The position numbers and the translations under genes are program-made. Shown piece after piece: positions 26,182 to 34,959 of a stretch of DNA of 64,000 nt (its first letter is position 1; every line of letters begins with the position of its first letter). Origin of the DNA: BRHc4a sp049325055 (GTDB taxonomy: Bacteria; Bacillota; Desulfotomaculia; Desulfotomaculales; Desulfocucumaceae); the NCBI GenBank assembly GCA_049325055.1, contig JBMOPB010000024.1, positions 186,001 through 250,000 on the forward strand. The letters run 5' to 3'. Under the pieces are notes generated by a model. It was not told where the DNA came from. It made no database searches and worked only from the letters and a program-made list of their open reading frames with translations.

Positions 26182-27309
26182 ATGATGAAAAAACCGTCAG
26201 GCAAGGGCGGCAAGCACTTAAATATCCGGTTCGCGGAATTCCGCCGCCGGAGTATGGGCATCCACAGCCCGGCCAAGCGCCACATCCCCCGGCCGGCGGG
26301 ATCCCGTACAGGTAAATTCAGGCCTCCCCTGATCTGGCTGGGGACCAACACCTGCGGCGGCGACATGCTTTCCCTGCTTGACTCCCTCGATCCCGGTTAC
26401 CAGAACTTGATTTCGGATCTGGTTGACTTCCGTTACAACCTGCTGATGGCCGCCGAAGGAGACGGGGCCACCGGAATGCTGTACGACACCATGGCAAACT
26501 TTCCCGGCCGTTACATACTGGTAGTTGAAGGAACTGTCCCCACCAAATCCGGCGGGATATATTCCGTTATCGGGAGGAGAAACGGGAAGCCTCTGACGGC
26601 ACTGCAGGCGGTGCGGGAATTGGGAGCCAAAGCCCGCCACGTGGTGGCGGTGGGGACCTGCGCTGCCTTTGGCGGACCTTTCGCCGCCGCCCCAAACCCC
26701 ACTGGGTCACTTCCGGTGCAAGCGGTACTGGACAGGCGGGTGATCAACGTACCCGGCTGCCCGGTTAACCCGGACTGGATTGTAGGAACACTGGTGCACC
26801 TGGTCCGGCACGGGGAACCGGAACTGGACCAGTTCAACCGCCCAAAGATGTTTTACGGCGAAACCATTCACAACCTCTGCCAGCGGCGGCACTATTTCGA
26901 CAGCGGCATTTTCGCCGAAAAGCCGGGCGATCCATGGTGCATGTACAGAATCGGCTGCAAGGGACCGGTGACCCACGCCGACTGCCCTTACCGCCAGTGG
27001 AGCGGCGAACACCTGAGCTGGCCGGTAAAGGCCAATACACCCTGCATCGGCTGCACCAGCCCTGAATTTCCCGACGGCGACTCCCCATTCTTTGAACACC
27101 TTCCGGACATTAAACTGCCGGGCATTAAAACATCCGCCGACCGGTTCGGAAAAGTGGCCGGAGCGGTTACCGCCCTGGGCATCGGCGCCCACCTGGCCGG
27201 CAGCATTATAACCGGCAGGCTGGCCCACACCCTCAGGAAAGGTTTTTCCGGCGGGGGAAGTCAAATTCTCTTTAGTTTTTTGCAAAATTTAACAGGCAAG
27301 AAACAATAG
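26182..27309 (+). CDS. [NiFe] hydrogenase small subunit
   Basis: A 375-residue iron-sulfur subunit. The proximal cluster ligands start at Cys58 (TNTCGGD) and continue with GTCAAFGG and NVPGCPVNP. The distal cluster region is in HNLCQRRHYF with WCMYRIGCKG, and the medial in CPYRQW with NTPCIGCTSPEFPD. The C-terminus (about 310-335) has a hydrophobic helix that could anchor it to the membrane. Group 1 subunits normally start with a Tat signal (RRxFxK plus a hydrophobic stretch); here the first 50 residues are basic and hydrophilic (EFRRRSMGIHSPAKR), without the hydrophobic core. First gene of a nine-gene operon; AGGTGG precedes ATG 26182. Confidence 0.9.
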   Translation: MMKKPSGKGGKHLNIRFAEFRRRSMGIHSPAKRHIPRPAGSRTGKFRPPLIWLGTNTCGGDMLSLLDSLDPGYQNLISDLVDFRYNLLMAAEGDGATGMLYDTMANFPGRYILVVEGTVPTKSGGIYSVIGRRNGKPLTALQAVRELGAKARHVVAVGTCAAFGGPFAAAPNPTGSLPVQAVLDRRVINVPGCPVNPDWIVGTLVHLVRHGEPELDQFNRPKMFYGETIHNLCQRRHYFDSGIFAEKPGDPWCMYRIGCKGPVTHADCPYRQWSGEHLSWPVKANTPCIGCTSPEFPDGDSPFFEHLPDIKLPGIKTSADRFGKVAGAVTALGIGAHLAGSIITGRLAHTLRKGFSGGGSQILFSFLQNLTGKKQ

Positions 27310-27331
27310 TTTTTTAAGAAGGGTTAGCAGC

Positions 27332-28741
27332 TTGAAAAAAATTGTAGTGGGCCCCCTTACCCGGGCCAACAACTCCTGTTCGGTGGAAGTCACCGTGGAA
27401 AACAAAAAAGTGGTGGACGCCAAGTGCAGCGGCATCTTTTTCAGGGGATTCGAGCTGATCCTGCGGGGCAGGGATCCCCGGGACGCCAGTTACCTGACTG
27501 AGAGGATCTGCGGGATTTGCTCCACAGCCCACGGCACGGCGGCCTCACTGGCGCTGGAAGACGCCGCCGGCGTAAAGCCTCCGCACAACGGCAACCTGCT
27601 GCGCAACCTGATATTTGGCGCCGAGTTCCTGCAAAACCACATCCGCCACTTTTACCTGTACAGCCTGGCTGATTACATCCATGGGGCGGGCCTGGGCCCC
27701 TTTGTCCCCGAATACCCCGCGGACAAGCGTTTGCCCCAAAAAACAAACGACGCCATGGTCCGGAATTATTTTCAGGCCCTGGAGATCAGCCGCCTGACCT
27801 ACGAACTGGTGACCCTCTTGGGAGGAAAGGCCCCGCACACCCACGGACTGCTGGCCGGCGGGAGCACCGTGTCTCCCTCGGTGGACATACTGATGGATTT
27901 CAGTTCCAAGTTGAAAAAGATAAACCGTTTTATTAAAGATGCGCTGGTTTCCGATACATACACCCTGGCGGAGGCCTACCCGGACTACTACGATATAGGC
28001 CGCAGTTCGACCAATCTGCTGGAGTTCGGCCTTTTTCCGCGCACAGCCGGAGACCGTGAAAGGCATTTCCCTGAAGGCGCCGTAATCGACGGCCGGCCGC
28101 AGGAGTTCGACATCTCCGCAATTAAAGAGCACTTTAGCAATTCCTGGTACGCCGGCGGGATGGAACCTGAGCATCCATCCTATGGGCAAACCAATCCCGA
28201 CCCCGGCAAGAACGGAGCATATTCATGGGTGAAGGCGCCCCGCTACAGGGGAAAACCTATGGAGGGGGGGCCTCTGGCCCGGCTCTGGATCAGGGGAGAC
28301 TACCGCAGGGGAATCTCCACCATGGACCGGATTGTGGCCCGGGCACTGGAAGCGAAAATTATCGGGGAGCTGATGGAAGGCTGGGTGGAAGATCTGCAGC
28401 CGGGAAAACCCGTCTTCACCCCCTTTGAAGTGCCCAATGATGCGGAGGGAACCGGTCTTACCAGCGCCATGCGCGGCCCTCTGGGACACTGGATAAGGAT
28501 TAAAAAGGGCCGGATCGAACACTATCAGATTATCACTCCCACCGCATGGAATTTTTCACCGCGGGACGACGCGGGCAACCCGGGGCCGGTGGAGGAAGCG
28601 CTGATCGGGACACCTATTGCGGACGAGAGCCAGCCATTTGAAATAGGCCGGGTGGTCCGGGCCTTCGACGTGTGCTCCTCCTGTTCCGCCCACGTGATTA
28701 TTCCCGGATCTCCGGTCAGGGAAATGGTTATATTACCCTGA
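27332..28741 (+). CDS. [NiFe] hydrogenase large subunit
   Basis: A 469-residue catalytic subunit. Nickel ligands come from RICGIC (Cys60, Cys63) and from DVCSSCSAH (Cys448, Cys451). The 15 residues after His454 (VIIPGSPVREMVILP) are the C-terminal extension removed by the maturation protease encoded at 29437. The common DPCxxCxxH motif reads DVC here, a proline-to-valine change. It converts H2 to protons and electrons, or the reverse, and should pass electrons through the small subunit to the cytochrome b at 28799. TTG/ATG context: the start at 27332 follows AAGAAGGG with a ten-base spacing. Confidence 0.93.
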   Translation: MKKIVVGPLTRANNSCSVEVTVENKKVVDAKCSGIFFRGFELILRGRDPRDASYLTERICGICSTAHGTAASLALEDAAGVKPPHNGNLLRNLIFGAEFLQNHIRHFYLYSLADYIHGAGLGPFVPEYPADKRLPQKTNDAMVRNYFQALEISRLTYELVTLLGGKAPHTHGLLAGGSTVSPSVDILMDFSSKLKKINRFIKDALVSDTYTLAEAYPDYYDIGRSSTNLLEFGLFPRTAGDRERHFPEGAVIDGRPQEFDISAIKEHFSNSWYAGGMEPEHPSYGQTNPDPGKNGAYSWVKAPRYRGKPMEGGPLARLWIRGDYRRGISTMDRIVARALEAKIIGELMEGWVEDLQPGKPVFTPFEVPNDAEGTGLTSAMRGPLGHWIRIKKGRIEHYQIITPTAWNFSPRDDAGNPGPVEEALIGTPIADESQPFEIGRVVRAFDVCSSCSAHVIIPGSPVREMVILP

Positions 28742-28745
28742 AAGA

Positions 28746-28785
28746 GCCGGAATTGAGGGTCGGAATCCAGAATTCAGAATCCAGG
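28746..28785. repeat. Dispersed GAATTC/GAATCC repeat, copy 2
   Basis: Between the large subunit and cytochrome b genes: GCCGGAATTGAGGGTCGG followed by AATCCAGAATTCAGAATCC. It shares the CCGGAATTG..GGTCGGAATCC core with the reverse complement of the copy at 54196. Confidence 0.65.
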
Positions 28786-28798
28786 CGGAGGTCATGCC

Positions 28799-29404
28799 AT
28801 GAAATGCTCACAGTTAATCTCATTGCTGACGACAGGAAAAAAGTTTAGACACCCCTGGCCCGCCAGGCTGCTGCACTGGATCTACGCCCCCGCCATGCTG
28901 GCCGGTGTTTTAAGCGGGTTCTACATAACCAGGCCCTCCGCTTATTTGGGATTCAGGAGCATGGACTCCGCCCGTAAAACCCATTTTATCACCCAGTACC
29001 TTCTTCTGTTCTCCTACCTGGCCAGGGTCTACTATGGATACGCGACAAAAAATCACAGGGAAATCATCCCCGGCCGGAAGGATCTGGCGGATATACCCAG
29101 ATTCTTAAAATATGAACTTTTTCTCACCGGAAAAATGCCGAAATTTCCCAAGTACAACCCCGGGCAAAAGGTGTTGTTCACCAGTCTGGCCCTTGCCATT
29201 CCTGTGCAGATAGCCACCGGCCTGGCCCTCTATGTCCCGGAAAAATTTCAAAAAGCGGCCCGCCTGGCGGGGGGACTTAATCCAATGCGCAAAGTGCATT
29301 ATCTGGCGGCTTTGGCTATTACCTCCCTGACCTGCGGGCACATCTATTTCGCCCTGACCCACGGCTTAAAGAAGCTTAAATCCATTTTTACAGGTTATGA
29401 ATAA
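28799..29404 (+). CDS. Hydrogenase cytochrome b subunit
   Basis: A 201-residue membrane protein with four hydrophobic helices and well-placed histidines: HPWPARLLHWIYAPAML in helix 1, KTHFITQYLLLF before helix 2, and RKVHYLAALAITSLTCGH in helix 4. This is the HyaC/HydC-type di-haem cytochrome b fold. It would link the hydrogenase to menaquinone in the membrane. GGAGG precedes ATG 28799. Its presence in the operon supports a membrane-bound, respiratory role for the hydrogenase despite the missing Tat signal on the small subunit. Confidence 0.85.
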   Translation: MKCSQLISLLTTGKKFRHPWPARLLHWIYAPAMLAGVLSGFYITRPSAYLGFRSMDSARKTHFITQYLLLFSYLARVYYGYATKNHREIIPGRKDLADIPRFLKYELFLTGKMPKFPKYNPGQKVLFTSLALAIPVQIATGLALYVPEKFQKAARLAGGLNPMRKVHYLAALAITSLTCGHIYFALTHGLKKLKSIFTGYE

Positions 29405-29436
29405 ACAACGGGAGGCTAGGGGAGTGAGCTGTAAAA

Positions 29437-29979
29437 ATGAGTAATCAGGCCGCCTATAATAGAGGTGCCTCCGTACCCGGAATCACCATCCTCGGCCTGG
29501 GCAACCCGATACTCAAAGACGACGGCATAGGTCCCCGCGTGGTGCAGGAACTGCAAAAGGAAGGCCTCCCTCACGGCGTGAACGCCGTTACGGCGGGAGG
29601 CTCTTTTAATCAGTGCTGGGATATACTGGCCGGCAGCAAGTACGTTATCGCAGTGGACTCCCTGCTGGGCGGAGGGCCCCCCGGAACCGTCTACCTGCTG
29701 AGGCCTGAAGAAATAGACCGGGAGATCGATGCGGGAGTGTTCCGGCACGAAGATGACTTTCTCGGTGTTCTGGACCTGATGGCCTGCTGCGGCATCAGGC
29801 CGGAGGTGATTATAGTGGGAGTGGAGCCCAAGGAAATAACCTACTCACTGGACCTGTCCCCCGAGATTTTAGAAAGAATACCGGACGTAACCGGGATTGT
29901 CCGGGAACAGTGCGCGATTCTTATGCGGGATGGCAATTTTTCCGCGGTGAATAACACTTTTCCAGGTGTGGAAGAATAA
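29437..29979 (+). CDS. Hydrogenase maturation protease (HyaD/HupD/HycI type)
   Basis: A 180-residue endopeptidase. ILGLGNPILKDDGIG carries the nickel-sensing glutamate position (here ILKDD), AVDSLLGGG the second aspartate, and FRHEDDFLGVLDLM the histidine region. It removes the C-terminal extension of the large subunit after nickel insertion. The canonical motif is GxGNxLxxDDGxG, with an acidic residue often at the position before DD; the Leu-Lys here is acceptable but differs from the usual Glu/Met-x. It sits directly after the cytochrome gene in the operon. Confidence 0.87.
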   Translation: MSNQAAYNRGASVPGITILGLGNPILKDDGIGPRVVQELQKEGLPHGVNAVTAGGSFNQCWDILAGSKYVIAVDSLLGGGPPGTVYLLRPEEIDREIDAGVFRHEDDFLGVLDLMACCGIRPEVIIVGVEPKEITYSLDLSPEILERIPDVTGIVREQCAILMRDGNFSAVNNTFPGVEE

Positions 29980-30044
29980 AGGCATCCCGCGCTAAAGGCG
30001 GGAGATTTAACGGCACGCCGAAAATACAGGACTGGTGGATAATA

Positions 30045-32372
30045 TTGGTCATGGCAGGCCATGCATGCGAAAGTAAAAAGATCCGCCGCCTGCGGATAAG
30101 AGCGGAAGGCATAGTACAGGGGGTTGGTTTCCGGCCTTTTATTTACAATCTGGCCAGACAGTTCGGGCTGGCCGGGTTTGTCCTCAATGACGGGCGGGGA
30201 GTGATGCTGGAGGTGGAGGGCGCCCCGGATGACGTGGATCGATTTTCCGGGCAGATTCTAAAGCTGGCCCCTCCACGGGCGGTTGTCGAAAGGCTGAGGT
30301 GCCGGGAATTGACACCGGCGGGCGACTGTGCCTTTACCATCATACCCAGCGCATCCGAGGCAAGAAGTTCAGTTTTTGTAAGCCCCGACCTGGCCACCTG
30401 CCGGCACTGCCTGAACGAGCTGTTTGACCCGGCGAACCGCCGCCACCGGTACCCCTTTATCAACTGTACCGGTTGCGGCCCCCGCTTTACCATAGTGTCG
30501 GGTGTTCCCTACGACAGGGATAAAACCACCATGAAGGCCTTTTCCATGTGCCGGGACTGTTTGGGCGAGTATAACGACCCGTCCGACCGCAGGTTCCACG
30601 CGCAGCCAAACGCCTGCCCGGAGTGCGGGCCCCGGGCGCTGATACTGGATGCCGGGGGCATGCCCGTCCCGTGCCGGGACGTGGTGGCCGAGGCGGCCCG
30701 GATCCTTCGCCGCGGCCTGATTCTGGCGATTAAGGGGATAGGCGGGTACCATCTTGCCTGCAACGCCGGGGACAACCGGGCCGTAAACAAACTGCGCAGG
30801 CGGAAAAACCGCGAGGAAAAACCCCTGGCGCTGATGGTGCGGGACCTGGAGACAGCGGGGAGCCTTTGCCGGTTGGAGCCGGGAGCAATCGAGGCGCTCC
30901 CGGGACACAGGCGGCCCATCGTGCTGCTGGAGAAACGGGAACCCAACGGCCTTGCGTCCGCTGTCGCCCCGGGCCAGAGATATTTGGGCGTGATGCTTCC
31001 CTACAGCCCGCTGCACCACCTCCTTCTGAAAGAGTCCGGGCTGGTTCTGGTTCTTACCAGCGGAAACAAAAGCGGCGAGCCCATCGCCTGCGGGGATGAA
31101 GAAGCGTTAACAAACCTGGCCGGCATCGCCGACTATTTCCTGGTGCACAACCGCCCCATTCAGGCCAGGTGCGACGATTCGGTGGTGAAAATACACCGGG
31201 GTGTTGAGGTGCCGGTCCGGCGGGCGCGCGGGTATGTTCCAGAACCGGTCAGGGTACCCTTCCGGTTTGAAAAAAGAGTACTGGCATGCGGCGCGCAGAT
31301 GAAAAATACCTTCGCCCTGGCCGGGAAGGACCGTGTATTCTTAAGCCAGCACCTCGGCGACCTGGAAAACCCCATGGCGCTGGCCGCCTTTGAAGAGAGC
31401 GTCCTCCATTTTCAAAAACTTTTTTCAATATACCCGGAACTGATTGCCCACGACCTTCACCCGGGCTATCTTTCCACCCAGTATGCACTGTCGCGAGCCG
31501 ATGCCAGTCCTGTGGGGATCCAGCACCATCACGCCCACGTGGTCAGCTGTATGGCTGAAAACGGCCTGCGCGGCAGGGTGATTGGAGTGGCCTTTGACGG
31601 GACCGGTTACGGCGAAGACGGGAAACTATGGGGAGGCGAATTTCTCCTGGCGGAACCGCACGGCTACCGGCGGGAAGCGCGTTTTCGCTATATGCCCCTG
31701 CCCGGTGGCGAACAGGCCGTACGCCAGCCCTGGCGGCTGGCGGCCGTTTACCTCAACGCCGTCTACGGTGAGGGTTTTCTTGAACTGAACATACCGTTTG
31801 TAAAAAAATTTGATCCAGGGGAATGGGCGATACTGATAAAAATGATCGACTCCGGAATCAACTGCCCGGAAACCTGCGGCGTAGGGAGGCTCTTCGACGC
31901 GGTGGCCGCCCTTGCGGGACTGAGGATGTCAATAAGCTACGAAGGACAGGCCGCGACCGAACTGGAATCCATCGCGGATGAAAGCTGCGGTGCCGGGTAC
32001 GATTTCACCGTAATGGAACGCCGGGGGCTCCTGGAGATAGATCCCGCCCCGGTGATTGCCGGCGTGGTCGAAGACCTCCTGGCAGGCCGCGGGTTGCCCG
32101 AAATTTCCGCCCGGTTCCACAACGCCCTGGCCGGGGTTGTGCTGTCGGTCTGCTCCCGCATCCGGGAAGCCGCAAATACAGAGGAAGTGGTACTGTCCGG
32201 CGGGGTTTTTCAGAACCTCTTACTGCTGGACAGGGCACAGCGGCGGCTGGAAGAAGCAGGCTTTAAAGTATACACCCACCGCCGAGTCCCCGCCAACGAC
32301 GGCGGGATCTCCCTGGGACAGGCGGTAATTGCCAACGAGAGGTGGAAGCGGTGTGCCTTGGAGTCCCCATGA
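30045..32372 (+). CDS. hypF: Carbamoyltransferase HypF
   Basis: A 775-residue protein that makes the cyanide ligand precursor from carbamoyl phosphate. Domains in order: acylphosphatase-like (GIVQGVGFRPFIYNLA, about residues 20-100), two zinc fingers (CRHC with CTGC, and CRDC with CPEC, about 117-200), a YrdC-like domain (AIKGIGGYHLACNAG) and a Kae1-like domain with QHHHAHVVSCMAE and VAFDGTGYGEDG. TTG 30045 is six bases after GGTGGAT; ATG 30051 is an alternative. It overlaps hypC by 22 bases, which suggests translational coupling. Confidence 0.95.
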   Translation: MVMAGHACESKKIRRLRIRAEGIVQGVGFRPFIYNLARQFGLAGFVLNDGRGVMLEVEGAPDDVDRFSGQILKLAPPRAVVERLRCRELTPAGDCAFTIIPSASEARSSVFVSPDLATCRHCLNELFDPANRRHRYPFINCTGCGPRFTIVSGVPYDRDKTTMKAFSMCRDCLGEYNDPSDRRFHAQPNACPECGPRALILDAGGMPVPCRDVVAEAARILRRGLILAIKGIGGYHLACNAGDNRAVNKLRRRKNREEKPLALMVRDLETAGSLCRLEPGAIEALPGHRRPIVLLEKREPNGLASAVAPGQRYLGVMLPYSPLHHLLLKESGLVLVLTSGNKSGEPIACGDEEALTNLAGIADYFLVHNRPIQARCDDSVVKIHRGVEVPVRRARGYVPEPVRVPFRFEKRVLACGAQMKNTFALAGKDRVFLSQHLGDLENPMALAAFEESVLHFQKLFSIYPELIAHDLHPGYLSTQYALSRADASPVGIQHHHAHVVSCMAENGLRGRVIGVAFDGTGYGEDGKLWGGEFLLAEPHGYRREARFRYMPLPGGEQAVRQPWRLAAVYLNAVYGEGFLELNIPFVKKFDPGEWAILIKMIDSGINCPETCGVGRLFDAVAALAGLRMSISYEGQAATELESIADESCGAGYDFTVMERRGLLEIDPAPVIAGVVEDLLAGRGLPEISARFHNALAGVVLSVCSRIREAANTEEVVLSGGVFQNLLLLDRAQRRLEEAGFKVYTHRRVPANDGGISLGQAVIANERWKRCALESP

Positions 32373-32575
32373 AAATAGTTGAAATCACGGAAGACCTGGG
32401 CCTTGCCGAGTCAAGGGGGGTCCGCTTTCCCATCAACCTGCAGCTGCTGGAAGAAGTGGCCAGGGGCGACTACGTGATAGTCCATGCCGGTTTCGCCATA
32501 CAGAAGATTGACCGGGACGACGCCCGGGAAACCCTGGAGCTTTTATCAACAATAGACCCCGGGTGGCGGCAATGA
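32351..32575 (+). CDS. hypC: Hydrogenase assembly chaperone HypC
   Basis: A 74-residue chaperone that carries the Fe(CN)2CO unit with HypD and hands it to the large subunit. I chose GTG 32351 because the protein then begins MCLGVPMKIVEI, with the essential second-position cysteine; GAGAGGTGG lies just upstream. Its last bases overlap the hypD start in an ATGA arrangement. Confidence 0.94.
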   Translation: MCLGVPMKIVEITEDLGLAESRGVRFPINLQLLEEVARGDYVIVHAGFAIQKIDRDDARETLELLSTIDPGWRQ

Positions 32576-33681
32576 AGAAACCAATCGCTGCTAAAGAACA
32601 ACGGGAAATCTCTGAAAGGCTTTCCCGGTACGTCGAAAAAATCTCGGGGGGCAGGGAAATCGTGCTGATGGAGGTTTGCGGCACCCATACCATGGCCATT
32701 TTCCGCCACGGGATAAAGAGCATTCTGCCCCCGAATATAAAGCTGGTTTCCGGACCCGGCTGCCCCGTGTGCGTAACGCCGACCAGCTTTATTGACAGGG
32801 CAGTTGCCTATGCCCGGCGGAACGGCGTAATACTGGCCACCTTCGGAGATATGATCAGAGTGCCTGGGTCCACGTCCAGCCTTTTGAGTGAAAAGGCTGG
32901 CGGAGCCGATGTATGGGTTGTTTACTCAGCCACGGACGCCCTGAAAATAGCCGGAAACAACCCGGACAGGAAGGTGGTTTTTTTTGCGGCGGGATTCGAA
33001 ACCACCGCCCCGACCGTAGCGGCGGCAGTTTTGGCGGCCAGGAGGCAGCGTTTGGAAAATTTCTTAATTCTCTGCGCCTGCAAGGTCCTCCCCCCCGCTC
33101 TGCACGCCCTGGCGGATTCGGGTGACCTGAGAATTGACGGGTTGATTTGCCCGGGGCATGTCAGCGCCGTGACCGGCACAGGCGTCTACAGCTTTCTGGC
33201 GGATGATTACGGTATTTCCTGCGCCGTTACGGGTTTTGATCCCCTGGACATCCTGGAGTCTGTGGCCGTGCTGACTTACCAGATATGCCGGAAGCAGCCG
33301 GCAGTCCTCAATCAATACGGCAGGGTTGTGCGAGAAAGAGGCAACCAAAGGGCGCTGGACCTGATAAACAGGGTCTTTGCCGGCGCAGACTCCCGGTGGC
33401 GCGGACTGGGGGTCATCCCACTAAGCGGGCTTAAGTTGAAGGAGGAATACATGGACCTGGACGCCGGATCGGCCATGCCGGTGGAGACCGGGCCCGCACG
33501 GGAGCGGCCGGGCTGCCTTTGTGGGCATATAATACGGGGGCTGAACTCGCCGCCGGACTGCCCGCTGTTTGCCACATACTGCACGCCGGAAGACCCGGCC
33601 GGCCCCTGCATGGTATCCACGGAGGGGACCTGCGCCGCTTACATTAAATACGCTGGGGAATCCATGTATGAAACCGGATGA
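32572..33681 (+). CDS. hypD: Hydrogenase maturation protein HypD
   Basis: A 369-residue iron-sulfur scaffold on which the Fe(CN)2CO unit is built. Motifs MEVCGTHTMAIFRHG, GPGCPVCVTP, AGFETTAPT and the C-terminal cysteine set in CLCGHIIRG, CPLFATYCTPEDP and CMVSTEGTCAAY are all present. ATG 32572 overlaps the hypC stop. It overlaps hypE by 14 bases. Confidence 0.95.
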   Translation: MKKPIAAKEQREISERLSRYVEKISGGREIVLMEVCGTHTMAIFRHGIKSILPPNIKLVSGPGCPVCVTPTSFIDRAVAYARRNGVILATFGDMIRVPGSTSSLLSEKAGGADVWVVYSATDALKIAGNNPDRKVVFFAAGFETTAPTVAAAVLAARRQRLENFLILCACKVLPPALHALADSGDLRIDGLICPGHVSAVTGTGVYSFLADDYGISCAVTGFDPLDILESVAVLTYQICRKQPAVLNQYGRVVRERGNQRALDLINRVFAGADSRWRGLGVIPLSGLKLKEEYMDLDAGSAMPVETGPARERPGCLCGHIIRGLNSPPDCPLFATYCTPEDPAGPCMVSTEGTCAAYIKYAGESMYETG

Positions 33682-34681
33682 AAAAATACGGATCGCCCAC
33701 GGTGGCGGGGGCAGGATGACCTCTCTTTTGATTGACAGCCTGGTGCTGCCGGCATTTAACAACCCCACCCTGGCCCCGCTGGAGGACGCCGCGGTCATAG
33801 ACCTGGGCGGAGTCCGCCTGGCCTTTACCACGGACTCCTACGTGGTCCGCCCGCTTTTTTTCCCGGGCGGGGACATAGGCAAGCTGGCCGTCTGCGGCAC
33901 CGTCAACGACCTGGCGGTGATTGGGGCCAGGCCGGTCTGCATATCCTGCGGGTTGATCATAGAGGAAGGCCTGGACGCCGGCACCCTCCGTAAAGTCCTA
34001 CTCTCCATGGGAGATGCCGCCCGGCTGGCCGGGGTGGAGGTGGTCACCGGCGACACAAAGGTGGTGGGCAAGGGTGAGGCCGACAGTATATTCATCAACA
34101 CCTCGGGGCTGGGTGTTATTGAGAGCCCCTTTAACTTCGGGCGGGGCAGTATCCGGGCCGGCGACATGGTGCTGATCAACGGCCCCGTGGGAGATCACGG
34201 TATGGCCGTGTTGTCCCAAAGGGAAGGACTTGCCGTCGATTCCGGAATCCAAAGCGATGTGGCCCCTCTAAACGGCCTGATTTCGGTGATGATGTCCGCC
34301 ACCGGCCGGATCAGGATGATGCGGGACCCGACCCGGGGCGGCCTGGCCACCGCGTTAAACGAGATAGTAAAGGGAATGCCCTTCGGGATTTTGCTGGACG
34401 AGTCCGCCGTACCGGTGAGGGAGGAAACGGCCGCCCTGTGTGAAATAATCGGCTTCGACCCTCTTTACGTGGCCAACGAGGGCAAGGTGGTGGCCATAGC
34501 CGCCAGGGAGGAGGCCGGCGCTCTGCTGGCCGCCATGCGCAGCCATCCCCTGGGCGTGGAAAGCCGGATTATCGGCGGGGTTACGGCGGAACCGAGGGGA
34601 AAGGTGTGCCTGCGCACCACGGTTGGGGGAACCAGGATAGTGGACATGCCGGCCGGAGAACAGCTGCCGAGAATCTGCTGA
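33668..34681 (+). CDS. hypE: Carbamoyl dehydratase HypE
   Basis: A 337-residue PurM-fold enzyme that dehydrates the carbamoyl group passed to its C-terminal cysteine by HypF, giving the thiocyanate used for the cyanide ligands. The N-terminus IAHGGGGRMTSLLID, the ATP-site VTGDTKVVGKGEADS and the terminal PRIC are diagnostic. I chose ATG 33668, inside the end of hypD, because the family starts here; the open frame upstream is the shadow of hypD. Confidence 0.95.
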   Translation: MKPDEKIRIAHGGGGRMTSLLIDSLVLPAFNNPTLAPLEDAAVIDLGGVRLAFTTDSYVVRPLFFPGGDIGKLAVCGTVNDLAVIGARPVCISCGLIIEEGLDAGTLRKVLLSMGDAARLAGVEVVTGDTKVVGKGEADSIFINTSGLGVIESPFNFGRGSIRAGDMVLINGPVGDHGMAVLSQREGLAVDSGIQSDVAPLNGLISVMMSATGRIRMMRDPTRGGLATALNEIVKGMPFGILLDESAVPVREETAALCEIIGFDPLYVANEGKVVAIAAREEAGALLAAMRSHPLGVESRIIGGVTAEPRGKVCLRTTVGGTRIVDMPAGEQLPRIC

Positions 34682-34713
34682 TGATAACAACCAAAAGAAA
34701 GAAGGTAAACTGT

Positions 34714-34959
34714 ATGCATGAATTGTCCATGGTACGTGATATAATTCAAACGGTCTGCGAGAGAAAAACAGTATTTGAAAAGGCGGGCCGTGTCACCAGA
34801 ATACACCTCAAACTGGGAAAACACGCGGCGGTGGACCCGGAATCGCTGCGGTTTTGCTTCGGCCTGCTTGCCGAAGGCACCGAACTGGCCGGGGCAGTCC
34901 TGGAAATAAAAGAACAGCCGGAAGCGTCAGTTGATTCCATCGAGGTTGAAGTGGGGTGA
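34714..34959 (+). CDS. hypA: HypA-like nickel maturation protein lacking the zinc ribbon
   Basis: An 81-residue protein; HypA is normally about 113-118 residues. The N-terminus MHELSMVRDIIQTV, with the nickel-binding His2, and the following GRVTRIHLKLGKHAAVDPES and LRFCFGLLAEGTELAGAVLE are canonical. The part that should hold two CxxC pairs is absent: EIKEQPEAS goes straight into VDSIEVEVG, which matches the normal last strand. This looks like an in-frame internal loss of about 35 residues. No hypB GTPase follows. The 3' end overlaps the convergent gene at 34927 by 33 bases. The start is certain; function in nickel delivery is doubtful. Confidence 0.85.
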   Translation: MHELSMVRDIIQTVCERKTVFEKAGRVTRIHLKLGKHAAVDPESLRFCFGLLAEGTELAGAVLEIKEQPEASVDSIEVEVG

